Assembly (NCBI RefSeq): GCF_001999245.1
Contig: NZ_CP019630.1
Span: 2,294,001 to 2,358,000, forward strand
Source of the DNA: Roseibium algicola
Lineage (GTDB): Bacteria; Pseudomonadota; Alphaproteobacteria; Rhizobiales; Stappiaceae
Direction of reading: 5' to 3'
Length of the DNA: 64,000 bases
Positions 53,514 through 61,331 of the stretch are shown one piece after another. The number at the start of each line of letters is the position of its first letter. Positions within the stretch are counted from its first letter, which is position 1. Both the position numbers and the translations under genes were made by a program. Under the pieces are notes generated by a model that was not told where the DNA came from, searched no databases, and was given only the letters and a program-made list of their open reading frames with translations.

Positions 53514-54418
53514 CAGTGCTCCTCGCCTCCCATGGCTTCCGACAGCATGGCGGAGACTTCCGCGCAGGCCTGCCTGTACTCCTCGGAGGTACGGTACTGC
53601 GCATCCCGCTCCAGGCTGGTGTGCAGGGGAAAGTCCGAGTGCACGCGGCCGGGCCGGGCTTTCATCACCACGATCCGGTTTGCCAGATAGGCGGATTCAT
53701 AGACGGAATGGGTCACGAAGATCACCGTGATGCCGGTCGCCTTCCAGAGCGCCAGCACATCGTCATTCAGCTTTTGGCGCGTGATCTCGTCAAGGGCCGC
53801 GAAAGGTTCGTCCATCAACAGCAGCTTGGGCTCGGTTACTAGCGCACGCGCAATGGAGACCCGCATCTTCATGCCGCCGGAAAGTTCTCGCGGATAGGCA
53901 TCGGCGAAGTCTTTCAGGCCTACGCTTTCCAGCGCGATCATGATCCGTTCCGATGCCGCTTTCTTCGAGACACCCTTGAGGCGCAAGGGAAGGTAGACGT
54001 TGCCGAAGACGGTCTGCCAGGGCATCAGCGTCGGTTCCTGAAACACGAAGCTGATGTCGCCGTCAGGCAGCCCTCTGGAGTTGATGCGGAAACTCGGCCA
54101 GTCGATTTCGCCTTCCGATACGCCGCCAAGGCCGGCGATGATCCTGAGCGCGGTCGACTTGCCGCAACCGGACGGCCCCAGCAAACTTATGAACTCTCCC
54201 GGCCGGACCGTCATGGACATGCCGGACAGGGCCAGCGTCCCGTTGGAGAATACCTTCGAAACATTATCCATCGCCACCAGCGGGCGGGACGATTTCACAC
54301 TGCGGGCCGACGGCGTCTTCGTTTCTGCGCTGCCCTGTTCGGCGATGACCATGCTCAACTCTGCATCTGGAGGCGGCCGCTTCGCACGCCGTGGCGCGAA
54401 GCGGAATGGATTTGCCAA
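53513..54418 (-). CDS. ABC transporter ATP-binding protein (SsuB/ThiZ type)
   Basis: 301-residue ATPase with Walker A LLGPSGCGKSTALRIIAG, signature LSGGMKMRVSIARA and Walker B LLLMDEPFAALDEITRQKL, typical of nitrate/taurine/NMT1-class importers. The annotated start is TTG at 54418 with AAGG five bases upstream; ATG at 54352 is an alternative that shortens the N-terminal extension. It is 7 bases after the binding-protein gene. Confidence 0.9.
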   Translation of the reverse strand: MANPFRFAPRRAKRPPPDAELSMVIAEQGSAETKTPSARSVKSSRPLVAMDNVSKVFSNGTLALSGMSMTVRPGEFISLLGPSGCGKSTALRIIAGLGGVSEGEIDWPSFRINSRGLPDGDISFVFQEPTLMPWQTVFGNVYLPLRLKGVSKKAASERIMIALESVGLKDFADAYPRELSGGMKMRVSIARALVTEPKLLLMDEPFAALDEITRQKLNDDVLALWKATGITVIFVTHSVYESAYLANRIVVMKARPGRVHSDFPLHTSLERDAQYRTSEEYRQACAEVSAMLSEAMGGEEH

Positions 54419-54425
54419 ACCGGCC

Positions 54426-55436
54426 TTACTTCTTCAGGTCGAGGCCGACGCCCTTGCAAACGAAGTCCGTGGTGTAGGACTGCTTGTAGTCAAGAGAGGC
54501 ATCCACGACGGCGATCGAGGCCAGCGTATCGAAGAACGCCTTGAAATGCTCGTCGGTCATGCAACCGATGCCCTTCTCTTCCGTGTCGCCAGAATCCACG
54601 ATGCCGTATTCCTTCATCTTCGCAAGGGAATAGGCGAGCTGACCGTCGGTCATTTCCGGGTTGTCTTTCTTGATCAACTCGTTTGCCGCGGCGTTGTCGC
54701 CATACAGGTAGTTGTACCAGCCCTCGATGGAAGCATCGACGAAACGCTGCACCAGATCCGGGTTTTCCTCGACCAGCGCCTTGGAGGTGGTGATCATGGT
54801 CGAATACGGCGTCCAGCCTTCATCGGCCAGAAGGAACACTTTCGGTGCCCAGCCCGCCTGGTTTTCGATTTCATACGGCTCGGAGGTCAGATAGCCCTGC
54901 TGCGCGGACTTGGGATCTACGATGAAAGGAGCCGGGTTGAAGGTGTAGGGCTTGAACTGGGCATCGGAGAAGCCTTCGAAGTTCTTCTTCATCCACTCGA
55001 AGTAGGTAACGTAGCCGTCCTTGCCCATGTAGATGGTTTCAAGCTTGGCAAGGTCGGTGAACTTGTCGATGCCCTGATCGGGATGCGCCACGAGGATCTG
55101 CGGATCCTTCTGGAAGATGCTGGCGACGTTGATCAGCGGAATGCCTTCCTTGACATAGTCGAAGCCCTTCAGCGTCCCGCCCATGTAAAAATCGATCTTG
55201 CCGGAAATCAGCAGCGCATCGTTGGCGGCCTGCGGGCCGCCCGGCGCGATTGTGACTTTCAGGCCGTATTTCTCGTAGGTGCCATCGGCAACGGCCTGGT
55301 AGAAACCGCCGTGTTCCGCCTGGGCAAGCCAGTTGGTGCCGTAGCTTACCTCATCCAGCGCCAATGCCTGGTGAGTGGCGGTTCCGGTGAGAAGAACCGC
55401 TGCGAGAAGCGTCTTCGCAGATGGGAAAACTGTCAT
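54426..55436 (-). CDS. ABC transporter substrate-binding protein (NMT1/THI5-like)
   Basis: 336-residue periplasmic protein with signal peptide (TLLAAVLLTGTATHQALA). The motifs VSYGTNWLAQAEHGGFYQAVADGTYEKYGL, IAPGGPQAANDALLISGKIDFYMGG and LVQRFVDASIEGWYNYLYGD define the NMT1/THI5 class, which binds pyrimidines, hydroxymethylpyrimidine, riboflavin-like and other N-heterocycles as well as sulfonates. GGAGGG precedes ATG 55436. First gene of the cluster; divergent from the LysR gene. Confidence 0.9.
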   Translation of the reverse strand: MTVFPSAKTLLAAVLLTGTATHQALALDEVSYGTNWLAQAEHGGFYQAVADGTYEKYGLKVTIAPGGPQAANDALLISGKIDFYMGGTLKGFDYVKEGIPLINVASIFQKDPQILVAHPDQGIDKFTDLAKLETIYMGKDGYVTYFEWMKKNFEGFSDAQFKPYTFNPAPFIVDPKSAQQGYLTSEPYEIENQAGWAPKVFLLADEGWTPYSTMITTSKALVEENPDLVQRFVDASIEGWYNYLYGDNAAANELIKKDNPEMTDGQLAYSLAKMKEYGIVDSGDTEEKGIGCMTDEHFKAFFDTLASIAVVDASLDYKQSYTTDFVCKGVGLDLKK

Positions 55437-55518
55437 TTCGTACCCTCCAGTAAAACAAAACTACCGTGAAACCGCACATTTCCGAAAATATTTGATCCCT
55501 TGCAGCGCACGTTGAAAA

Positions 55519-55544
55519 GCATCAAAATTCGCCTGCAGTGATGC
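55519..55544. promoter_or_regulatory. Candidate LysR operator between SBP and regulator genes
   Basis: GCATCA (55519-55524) and TGATGC (55539-55544), perfect inverted repeat with a 14-base spacer, midway between the divergent starts at 55436 and 55609. It is the only clear dyad in this intergenic region. Binding by the adjacent LysR protein is inference. Confidence 0.4.
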
Positions 55545-55608
55545 CTTATTGTCATCGCTATCTTTTCTGACGATCAATTGTGCCGCATGCACAAAAAGGA
55601 GGCACTTC

Positions 55609-56550
55609 TTGGCCCTGCTCCACTCCCGCAAGCTGCTCTATCTGGACGAGATCGCGCGCTGCGGTTCCATTCGGAAGGCCGCTGATCGGCTGAATGTGTC
55701 GTCCTCCGCCATCAACCGGCAAATCCTTGCCCTGGAAGAGGAATTCGGCGTTCCGCTGTTCGAGCGCCTGCCGCGCGGGCTGCGGCTTACCGCGGCTGGA
55801 GAGCTGTGCGTTGAACATATCCGGGGCGTTCTGAAAGACTATGCCAGGCTAGAGACCCGGATCCGGGCGCTGAAAATGCCGCAGGCCGGCCAGGTTTCGC
55901 TGGTGACGACCGTCGGCCTCGCCTCGGGACCGCTGTCGGAAATCATCGCGAAGTTCATCGAGAAGAACCCGCGCGTTCACATCAAGCTGCGCAGTGACGG
56001 CGGCACGACGACCATCAATCCGGTCCTGACAGGCGAAGTCGACATCGGCCTCGGCTTCAACATTGCCGCAACGCCGGGCCTGCGGACGCTGGCCACCTTC
56101 GACATTCCCATTGGTGCGGTGGTTCCGCCCGGACACAAGCTGGCGCAGGAAACCGGGCCGGTCGATCTCGTGGATGTGGTTCAGGAGCGTCTGGTACTGG
56201 CCCAATCGGGAACCAGCCTGCGGGACGTGATCAATCTGGTGCTGTCGTCCGTGCCGATCCCGGTGGAGCCGATCCTGGAAACGAACTCCTCGGAAACGGT
56301 TCGCCAGCTTGTCCGGCGCGGCATCGGCATCAGCCTGCTCAATCCGCTGGACGTTCTGGCCGAATGCCGGCGGGGCGAGCTTGTTTTCCGACCACTGAAC
56401 GTTGCCCGGACACATCACCAGCCGATGAAGCTGTTTACTCGGGCGCGAGCCTCGATGGACGCGGCAACGAGCCTGTTCGTCGAATTCCTGCTGCAGGAAC
56501 TCGTTGCTCAGGTGGAGGAATTGCAACGGGAAGGCAACCTGCCCGTTTAA
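55609..56550 (+). CDS. LysR family transcriptional regulator
   Basis: 313 residues starting at TTG 55609, because AAGGAGG lies six bases upstream; a longer frame from 55549 lacks a ribosome site. The helix-turn-helix is GSIRKAADRLNVSSSAINRQILALEEEFGVPLFE. The effector domain follows (GQVSLVTTVGLASGPLSEII, RRGIGISLLNPLDVL). It probably regulates the divergent importer/amidohydrolase operon in response to the imported compound. The creatininase gene is convergent 13 bases away. Confidence 0.88.
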   Translation: MALLHSRKLLYLDEIARCGSIRKAADRLNVSSSAINRQILALEEEFGVPLFERLPRGLRLTAAGELCVEHIRGVLKDYARLETRIRALKMPQAGQVSLVTTVGLASGPLSEIIAKFIEKNPRVHIKLRSDGGTTTINPVLTGEVDIGLGFNIAATPGLRTLATFDIPIGAVVPPGHKLAQETGPVDLVDVVQERLVLAQSGTSLRDVINLVLSSVPIPVEPILETNSSETVRQLVRRGIGISLLNPLDVLAECRRGELVFRPLNVARTHHQPMKLFTRARASMDAATSLFVEFLLQELVAQVEELQREGNLPV

Positions 56551-56563
56551 GATCCGAAGATCG

Positions 56564-57361
56564 TTATGGCTTATACAGGTTGGTCAGTGAATAGGCTGTG
56601 AAGTCACGCAGCATCTCAATGAAACCGGCGGCCTGATGAGCACTGATCACCGCTCCTTTTTCCGCCGTCCCCTTGGAGGCATCACCAACGACGCCGGCCG
56701 GGTTGAGATCATGGGCGATCCAGGCCAGGGCGTGGGGCGGCGTCGGCTGGATGTATTTGGAGTTTACCAGCATCTCTTCGGCTTTTGAGATGAAGTTCTC
56801 GGCCTTGTCCATGCGGACCAGTTCAGGCCGGAAATGCAGCATCAAGGACGTTTCGACCTCGCCGCCGTGAATACCGAATTTGGACTCGTGAGCGGAAATC
56901 ATGCCGTCCGGATGGCCGAACCGGCCCCAATGCGTCACCAGAACAGCCATTTCGTAACGCACGCGCAGTTCGCGCGAGACGATGCTGATGATGTCGGTGT
57001 TGCCGCCATGGGAATTGACGATCACCATCTTGCGAATGCCGGCTTCCGACACTTTCTGGCCAATGGCGGTCCAGACGGGGATCAGCAACTCAGCCCCGAG
57101 AGACAATGTTCCCGGGCCGTAGACATGTTCGTTCGCCTTGCCGATTTCCTGCACAGGCAACACCAGGATATCGAGATCTTCCGGCAGCTGTTTGCGCGTT
57201 TCGGCAAGCATTCCCTGGGCGATTGCGACATCGGTCGCGATCGGCAGATGCGGGCCATGTTGCTCGGTCGAGGCGGTCGGCAGGATTGCGATGGTTCGCT
57301 CGGGATCAAGCGCCGCGAAATCCGAGGCATTCAATTCGTTCCAGAAAAAATGCTTGGCCAT
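56564..57361 (-). CDS. Creatininase family protein
   Basis: 265 residues from ATG 57361 (MAKHFFWNELNASDF), the usual length. Metal ligands are in PTASTEQHGPHLPIATDVAIA (about residues 28-48), IVNSHGGNTDI and FGIHGGEVETSLMLH. The family includes creatinine amidohydrolase, 2-amino-5-formylamino pyrimidinone hydrolase and mycofactocin-type hydrolases, all cleaving cyclic or formyl amides. It is not in the same operon as the amidohydrolase but lies next to the LysR gene, so a shared pathway is plausible. The creatininase-specific Trp residues could not be assigned. Confidence 0.85.
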   Translation of the reverse strand: MAKHFFWNELNASDFAALDPERTIAILPTASTEQHGPHLPIATDVAIAQGMLAETRKQLPEDLDILVLPVQEIGKANEHVYGPGTLSLGAELLIPVWTAIGQKVSEAGIRKMVIVNSHGGNTDIISIVSRELRVRYEMAVLVTHWGRFGHPDGMISAHESKFGIHGGEVETSLMLHFRPELVRMDKAENFISKAEEMLVNSKYIQPTPPHALAWIAHDLNPAGVVGDASKGTAEKGAVISAHQAAGFIEMLRDFTAYSLTNLYKP

Positions 57362-57862
57362 CGGCGCTGCCCCAACTTTGTTGCCGTGATGCGTTCCTGT
57401 TTGGCGTAGGCAAGTCGGCGACACTTGAAAAGCATCATTATGTCTTCAGCCCGCTGCCTTTTTGTGTGCAGTGGGTTTCAAGCCCTTTACCGACCCGGAG
57501 CAAAATATGGCGACATCCGTCCGCCACTTTGTACTCAATCGAAAAATATTTTCCTTTTCTGTCCACAAACATGTCCACAGGCGCAGGGTTCCGAAAACAG
57601 GCTGAAACCGGTCATTTTCCCGCCACTGCAAATCCTGAAACCTTTTGTTAACCATGCAGTTAGCGGGAGTTCCCCAAGGAGATGCGCTGCATTCCGGGTT
57701 AACCCGCCCGACCTGGATGGCGAAAGTTTGGGCGCACCTATGCCTACCCAGAAGCGAAACGGCCACATTTACACCAAAGATTTGCCTTGTGATATGCGAG
57801 GTAGGACGCCGCATTGAGGCTCGGGATGCGGCATTGGGTAAAATGTAAGGTGGGTAACCGAC
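57362..57862. other. Gene-poor stretch with dyads and DnaA/CtrA-like words
   Basis: About 500 bases without a convincing gene. Contents: two direct TGTCCACA words (57560-57567 and 57572-57579), which resemble DnaA boxes; TTAACCAT (57648-57655), the CtrA half-site word; and a 12-base palindrome CGGGTTAACCCG (57695-57706). These could control the small membrane protein gene at 57863 or mark a cell-cycle-controlled promoter. Short words of this kind also occur by chance. Confidence 0.4.
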
Positions 57863-58117
57863 ATGTATCTCCTGTTCTTCATGGGAGCCGTCCTCTATGG
57901 CGCCGTTACGCTGGTGTTTCTGATCCTGTCGTCTGCGGAATTGCTTGATAGCGGACTGAGCACACCAAAGCGGCTGCTGGGAGTTCTGGTCACATCGATC
58001 TTGTGGCCTGCGACTCTTGTTGCAGTCAGTCTTGTGCTCGCGGTCCAGAATGTGGCCGGACGGGTTCAAAGCCCCCGTCAGACAGCGCCCCTGCGCCTGT
58101 CACACCACTCGCACTAA
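57863..58117 (+). CDS. Small hypothetical membrane protein
   Basis: 84 residues with two hydrophobic segments (LLFFMGAVLYGAVTLVFLIL and LLGVLVTSILWPATLVAVSLVLA) and a short polar tail. AAGGTGGG lies 8 bases upstream of the ATG. No family is recognised. The hydrophobic pattern and ribosome site favour a real gene, but the absence of homologs that I can name leaves doubt. Confidence 0.55.
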   Translation: MYLLFFMGAVLYGAVTLVFLILSSAELLDSGLSTPKRLLGVLVTSILWPATLVAVSLVLAVQNVAGRVQSPRQTAPLRLSHHSH

Positions 58118-58272
58118 CCGGACGCGGTTCCGGAACCAACGCTACCAGTTTGCCTGGCGGCCGCTTTAACTCTGGTGCACACAGGTGCGCCGGAGCTCTT
58201 TGGCGTGCGAGCGCGTTGATCTGTCCTGTTTTCCCCGCCAATACACCGTGACAGGCAGCTGTCAGGCCAGAT

Positions 58273-58290
58273 TTTGCGCCATGGCGCAAA
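58273..58290. promoter_or_regulatory. Perfect 18-base palindrome upstream of preT
   Basis: TTTGCGCCATGGCGCAAA is fully self-complementary, which suggests a site for a dimeric regulator; with no loop it is a poor hairpin. It lies 156 bases after the small membrane protein gene and 97 bases before the preT promoter. The binding protein is unknown. Confidence 0.45.
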
Positions 58291-58386
58291 TTTCATCACA
58301 GCGCCTTTTTTGCGTTAAGGTGCTGTTTTTCCGGTAATTTTATTGCTGATTTTTTCCCTCAAGTTTTTAATCATTCCAAAAAAAAT

Positions 58387-58402
58387 TTGACTAACTGTTC
58401 AA
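58387..58402. promoter_or_regulatory. Candidate RutR-type operator
   Basis: TTGACTAACTGTTCAA matches 12 of 14 defined positions of the E. coli RutR consensus TTGACCANNTGGTCAA and is extended by matching A/T flanks into a perfect 9-base inverted repeat (58382-58390 with 58399-58407). RutR is the uracil-responsive TetR-family regulator of pyrimidine genes, and the genes downstream reduce uracil and thymine. No rutR gene is in this window. Confidence 0.6.
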
Positions 58403-58415
58403 ATTTTCTTCCAAT
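58387..58415 (+). promoter_or_regulatory. Predicted promoter of preT-preA
   Basis: TTGACT (58387-58392) and TCCAAT (58410-58415) with a 17-base spacer, about 72 bases before the preT ATG. The -35 overlaps the RutR-like dyad, so binding there should block transcription. Confidence 0.5.
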
Positions 58416-58486
58416 GCATTCCTGAGCCTCCTCATCAAACGAAGGAAGCCACCTTGAAAACGATCGCCAACCTTCCGGAGATCTCC

Positions 58487-59833
58487 ATGACCCAGACCAA
58501 AGCCGGCCCGGACATTGCCGCCGGGCGCTTGCCTGAGGACGCATACGCTGAGAATTTCAGCGACCTGCACCCGCTGCTGGACCAGCACGAAGCGCAGGTC
58601 GAAGCCGACCGTTGCTACTTCTGCTACGACGCCCCTTGCATGCAGGCATGCCCGACCAGCATCGACATTCCGCAGTTCATTCGCCAGATCTCGACCGGGA
58701 ACCCGACCGGGGCCGCGAAAACCATTTTCGCCCAGAATATTCTGGGCGGCATGTGTGCCCGCGTCTGCCCGACCGAGACACTGTGTGAACAGGTCTGCGT
58801 GCGCGAAGTTGCCGAAGGCAAGCCGGTGAAGATCGGCGAGTTGCAGCGGTATTCGACTGATCACTTCATGTCGGAGTTCAGCTCGACGCCGTTCACGCGC
58901 GCTGCTGCAACCGGCAAGAAGGTTGCCGTCGTCGGCGCCGGACCTGCGGGTCTTTCCTGCGCCCACCGGCTGGCGGTGCACGGTCACGACGTCACCCTGT
59001 TCGATGCCCGCGAAAAAGCCGGCGGCCTCAACGAATACGGTATCGCCTCCTACAAGTCGGTCGACGACTTTGCCGCGCGGGAAGTGGATTTCATCCTGTC
59101 CATCGGCGGTATCGAAGTCCGGACCGGAATGCGCCTCGGCACCAATCTGGATCTTGCGACCCTGCGTGCCGAATATGATGCCGTGTTCCTCGGCATCGGC
59201 CTTGGCGGCGTCAATGCGCTTGGCCTTGAAGGCGAAGACAAGAGCGGCTCGATCGATGCCGTCGACTACATTGCCGACCTGCGTCAGTCGAAGGATCTTT
59301 CCGAGCTTCCGGTTGGCCGGCGCATCGTGGTGATCGGCGGCGGCATGACTGCGGTCGACATTGCGGTCCAGACCAAACTGCTGGGCGCCGAAGACGTCAC
59401 GATCGCCTATCGCCGCGGACAGGACCGGATGAACGCCTCCGAATACGAACAGCAGCTGGCCCAGACCAGCGGCGTCCGGATCATGACCTGGGCCCAGCCG
59501 AAGGGTCTAGTCGGTGAAAACGGTGCGATTACCGCGATTGAACTGGAGCGGACCCAGGAGCAGAATGGTTCCCTGACCGGTACCGGCGAAGTCATCACCC
59601 TGCCTGCGGACATGGTGTTCAAGGCCGTTGGCCAGACCCTGGTGCAAGCGGATCTCGGCGATGCGCTGTCCCTTGAAAAGGGTCGCATCGTGGTTGATGC
59701 GGACCGCAAGACCAGCCTTGCCGATGTATGGGCGGGCGGCGACTGCGTGCTGGGCGGTGAAGACCTGACGGTTGCCGCTGTCGAGGATGGCAAGATTGCC
59801 GCCGAGAGCATTAACGCTGCCCTGACCGCCTGA
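58487..59833 (+). CDS. preT: NAD-dependent dihydropyrimidine dehydrogenase, subunit PreT
   Basis: 448 residues from ATG 58487, chosen for the GGAG site six bases upstream; a TTG at 58454 gives a longer frame. N-terminal cysteine clusters CYFCYDAPCMQACP and CARVCPTETLCEQVC bind 4Fe-4S centres, then VAVVGAGPAGLSCAHRLA binds FAD and VVIGGGMTAVDIAVQT NAD(H). It is the GltD-like electron-input subunit that passes electrons from NADH to PreA for reduction of uracil and thymine. It is followed by preA after 75 bases. Confidence 0.93.
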   Translation: MTQTKAGPDIAAGRLPEDAYAENFSDLHPLLDQHEAQVEADRCYFCYDAPCMQACPTSIDIPQFIRQISTGNPTGAAKTIFAQNILGGMCARVCPTETLCEQVCVREVAEGKPVKIGELQRYSTDHFMSEFSSTPFTRAAATGKKVAVVGAGPAGLSCAHRLAVHGHDVTLFDAREKAGGLNEYGIASYKSVDDFAAREVDFILSIGGIEVRTGMRLGTNLDLATLRAEYDAVFLGIGLGGVNALGLEGEDKSGSIDAVDYIADLRQSKDLSELPVGRRIVVIGGGMTAVDIAVQTKLLGAEDVTIAYRRGQDRMNASEYEQQLAQTSGVRIMTWAQPKGLVGENGAITAIELERTQEQNGSLTGTGEVITLPADMVFKAVGQTLVQADLGDALSLEKGRIVVDADRKTSLADVWAGGDCVLGGEDLTVAAVEDGKIAAESINAALTA

Positions 59834-59908
59834 GACTTGCGCGCCTGAAACCTGAGCGCCCGACAGCAGCTGACGCGCTCGGCGCCACCGATTTGAGGGA
59901 GAGCCACC

Positions 59909-61222
59909 ATGGCTGACTTGCGTACTGATTTTATCGGCATCAAATCGCCGAACCCGTTCTGGCTGGCATCCGCGCCGCCGACGGACAAGGAATATAACGT
60001 CGTCCGGGCCTTCAAGGCCGGCTGGGGTGGCGTCGTCTGGAAGACGCTTGGGGAAGATCCGGCGGTGGTCAACGTCAACGGTCCGCGCTATGGCGCGATC
60101 CATGGCAAGGACCGGCAGCTGATCGGCCTCAACAACATCGAACTGATCACCGACCGTCCGCTGGAAGTGAACCTGCGCGAGATCAAGCAGGTGAAGCGCG
60201 ACTGGCCGGACCGGGCGCTCGTCGTCTCGCTGATGGTGCCTTGCGAGGAACAGAACTGGATCGACATCCTCCGCCGCGTCGAAGAAACCGAAGCCGACGG
60301 TGTCGAACTGAACTTCGGTTGCCCGCACGGCATGAGCGAGCGCGGCATGGGCTCCGCCGTCGGCCAGGTGCCGGAATACATCGAGATGGTCACCCGCTGG
60401 GTGAAACAGCATTCGCGCATGCCATGCATCGTGAAGCTGACGCCGAATATCACCGATGTCCGCAAGCCGGCGCAGGCCGCCAAGGCTGGTGGAGCTGACG
60501 CTGTCTCGCTGATCAACACCATCAATTCGATCATGGGTGTCGACCTCGACATCATGTCGCCGTCTCCTTCTGTCGACGGCAAGGGTGCGCACGGCGGCTA
60601 TTGCGGCCCGGCCGTAAAGCCGATTGCACTCAACATGGTTGCCGAAATCGCCCGCGACCCGGTGACCCACGGATTGCCGATCTCCGGCATCGGCGGCGTG
60701 ACCACCTGGCGTGACGCGGCCGAGTTCATGGCGCTTGGCGCAGGCTCTGTGCAGGTCTGCACGGCCGCAATGACCTATGGCTTCCGCGTTGTCGAGGACA
60801 TGATCGAAGGCCTCAGCGACTGGATGGACACCAAGGGCTATACGTCCGTCGACCAGTTTGTCGGCAGCGCGGTGCCGAATGTGTCCGACTGGCAGTACCT
60901 CAACCTCAACTACATCGCCAAGGCCAAGATCGATCAGGATCTTTGCATCGAATGCGGCCGCTGCCACATCGCCTGTGAGGACACGTCCCACCAGGCGATC
61001 ACCAACATGGTGGACGGCGTTCGCAAGTTCGAGGTGATCGACGAGGAATGCGTCGGCTGCAACCTGTGCGTCAATGTCTGCCCGATCGAAGGCTGCATCA
61101 CCATGGAACCCATGGAGGCCGGCAGCATCGATCCGCGCACCAAGAAGCCTGTCGAAAAAGACTACGCCAACTGGACGACGCACCCGAACAACCCGATGGC
61201 CGTCAAGGAAGCAGCCGAATAG
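59909..61222 (+). CDS. preA: NAD-dependent dihydropyrimidine dehydrogenase, subunit PreA
   Basis: 437-residue FMN TIM-barrel with a C-terminal ferredoxin domain. The catalytic Cys is residue 138 in ELNFGCPHGMSERGMG, as in dihydropyrimidine dehydrogenase, and CIECGRCHIAC plus CVGCNLCVNVCPIEGC bind two 4Fe-4S clusters. GAGGGAGAGCC lies before the ATG. With PreT it forms the enzyme of the reductive pyrimidine pathway. The next steps (dihydropyrimidinase, beta-ureidopropionase) are not in the window. Followed by a strong terminator. Confidence 0.95.
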   Translation: MADLRTDFIGIKSPNPFWLASAPPTDKEYNVVRAFKAGWGGVVWKTLGEDPAVVNVNGPRYGAIHGKDRQLIGLNNIELITDRPLEVNLREIKQVKRDWPDRALVVSLMVPCEEQNWIDILRRVEETEADGVELNFGCPHGMSERGMGSAVGQVPEYIEMVTRWVKQHSRMPCIVKLTPNITDVRKPAQAAKAGGADAVSLINTINSIMGVDLDIMSPSPSVDGKGAHGGYCGPAVKPIALNMVAEIARDPVTHGLPISGIGGVTTWRDAAEFMALGAGSVQVCTAAMTYGFRVVEDMIEGLSDWMDTKGYTSVDQFVGSAVPNVSDWQYLNLNYIAKAKIDQDLCIECGRCHIACEDTSHQAITNMVDGVRKFEVIDEECVGCNLCVNVCPIEGCITMEPMEAGSIDPRTKKPVEKDYANWTTHPNNPMAVKEAAE

Positions 61223-61245
61223 GCAAAGCTCCGGCGGTCACCTTC

Positions 61246-61280
61246 AACGCGGGCAGGATCCTCCCTTGCCCGCGTTTTTT
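61246..61280 (+). terminator. Rho-independent terminator after preA
   Basis: Perfect 10-base stem AACGCGGGCA / TGCCCGCGTT with an 11-base loop, followed directly by TTTT. It begins 23 bases after the preA stop. Ends the preTA transcript. Confidence 0.85.
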
Positions 61281-61331
61281 GTTCGCTTTTCAGGCTAGGA
61301 ACCTTGAAAGGGATTGTCGCAAGCAGGCAGA

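Noticed and set aside
57425..57817. 130-codon plus-strand frame upstream of the small membrane protein
   Set aside because: No ribosome site, no domain or signal peptide, uneven composition; it covers the cluster of DnaA/CtrA-like words.
59507..61183. 558-codon minus-strand frame opposite preT and preA
   Set aside because: Antisense to both iron-sulfur proteins and rich in His, Asp and Arg with no domain.
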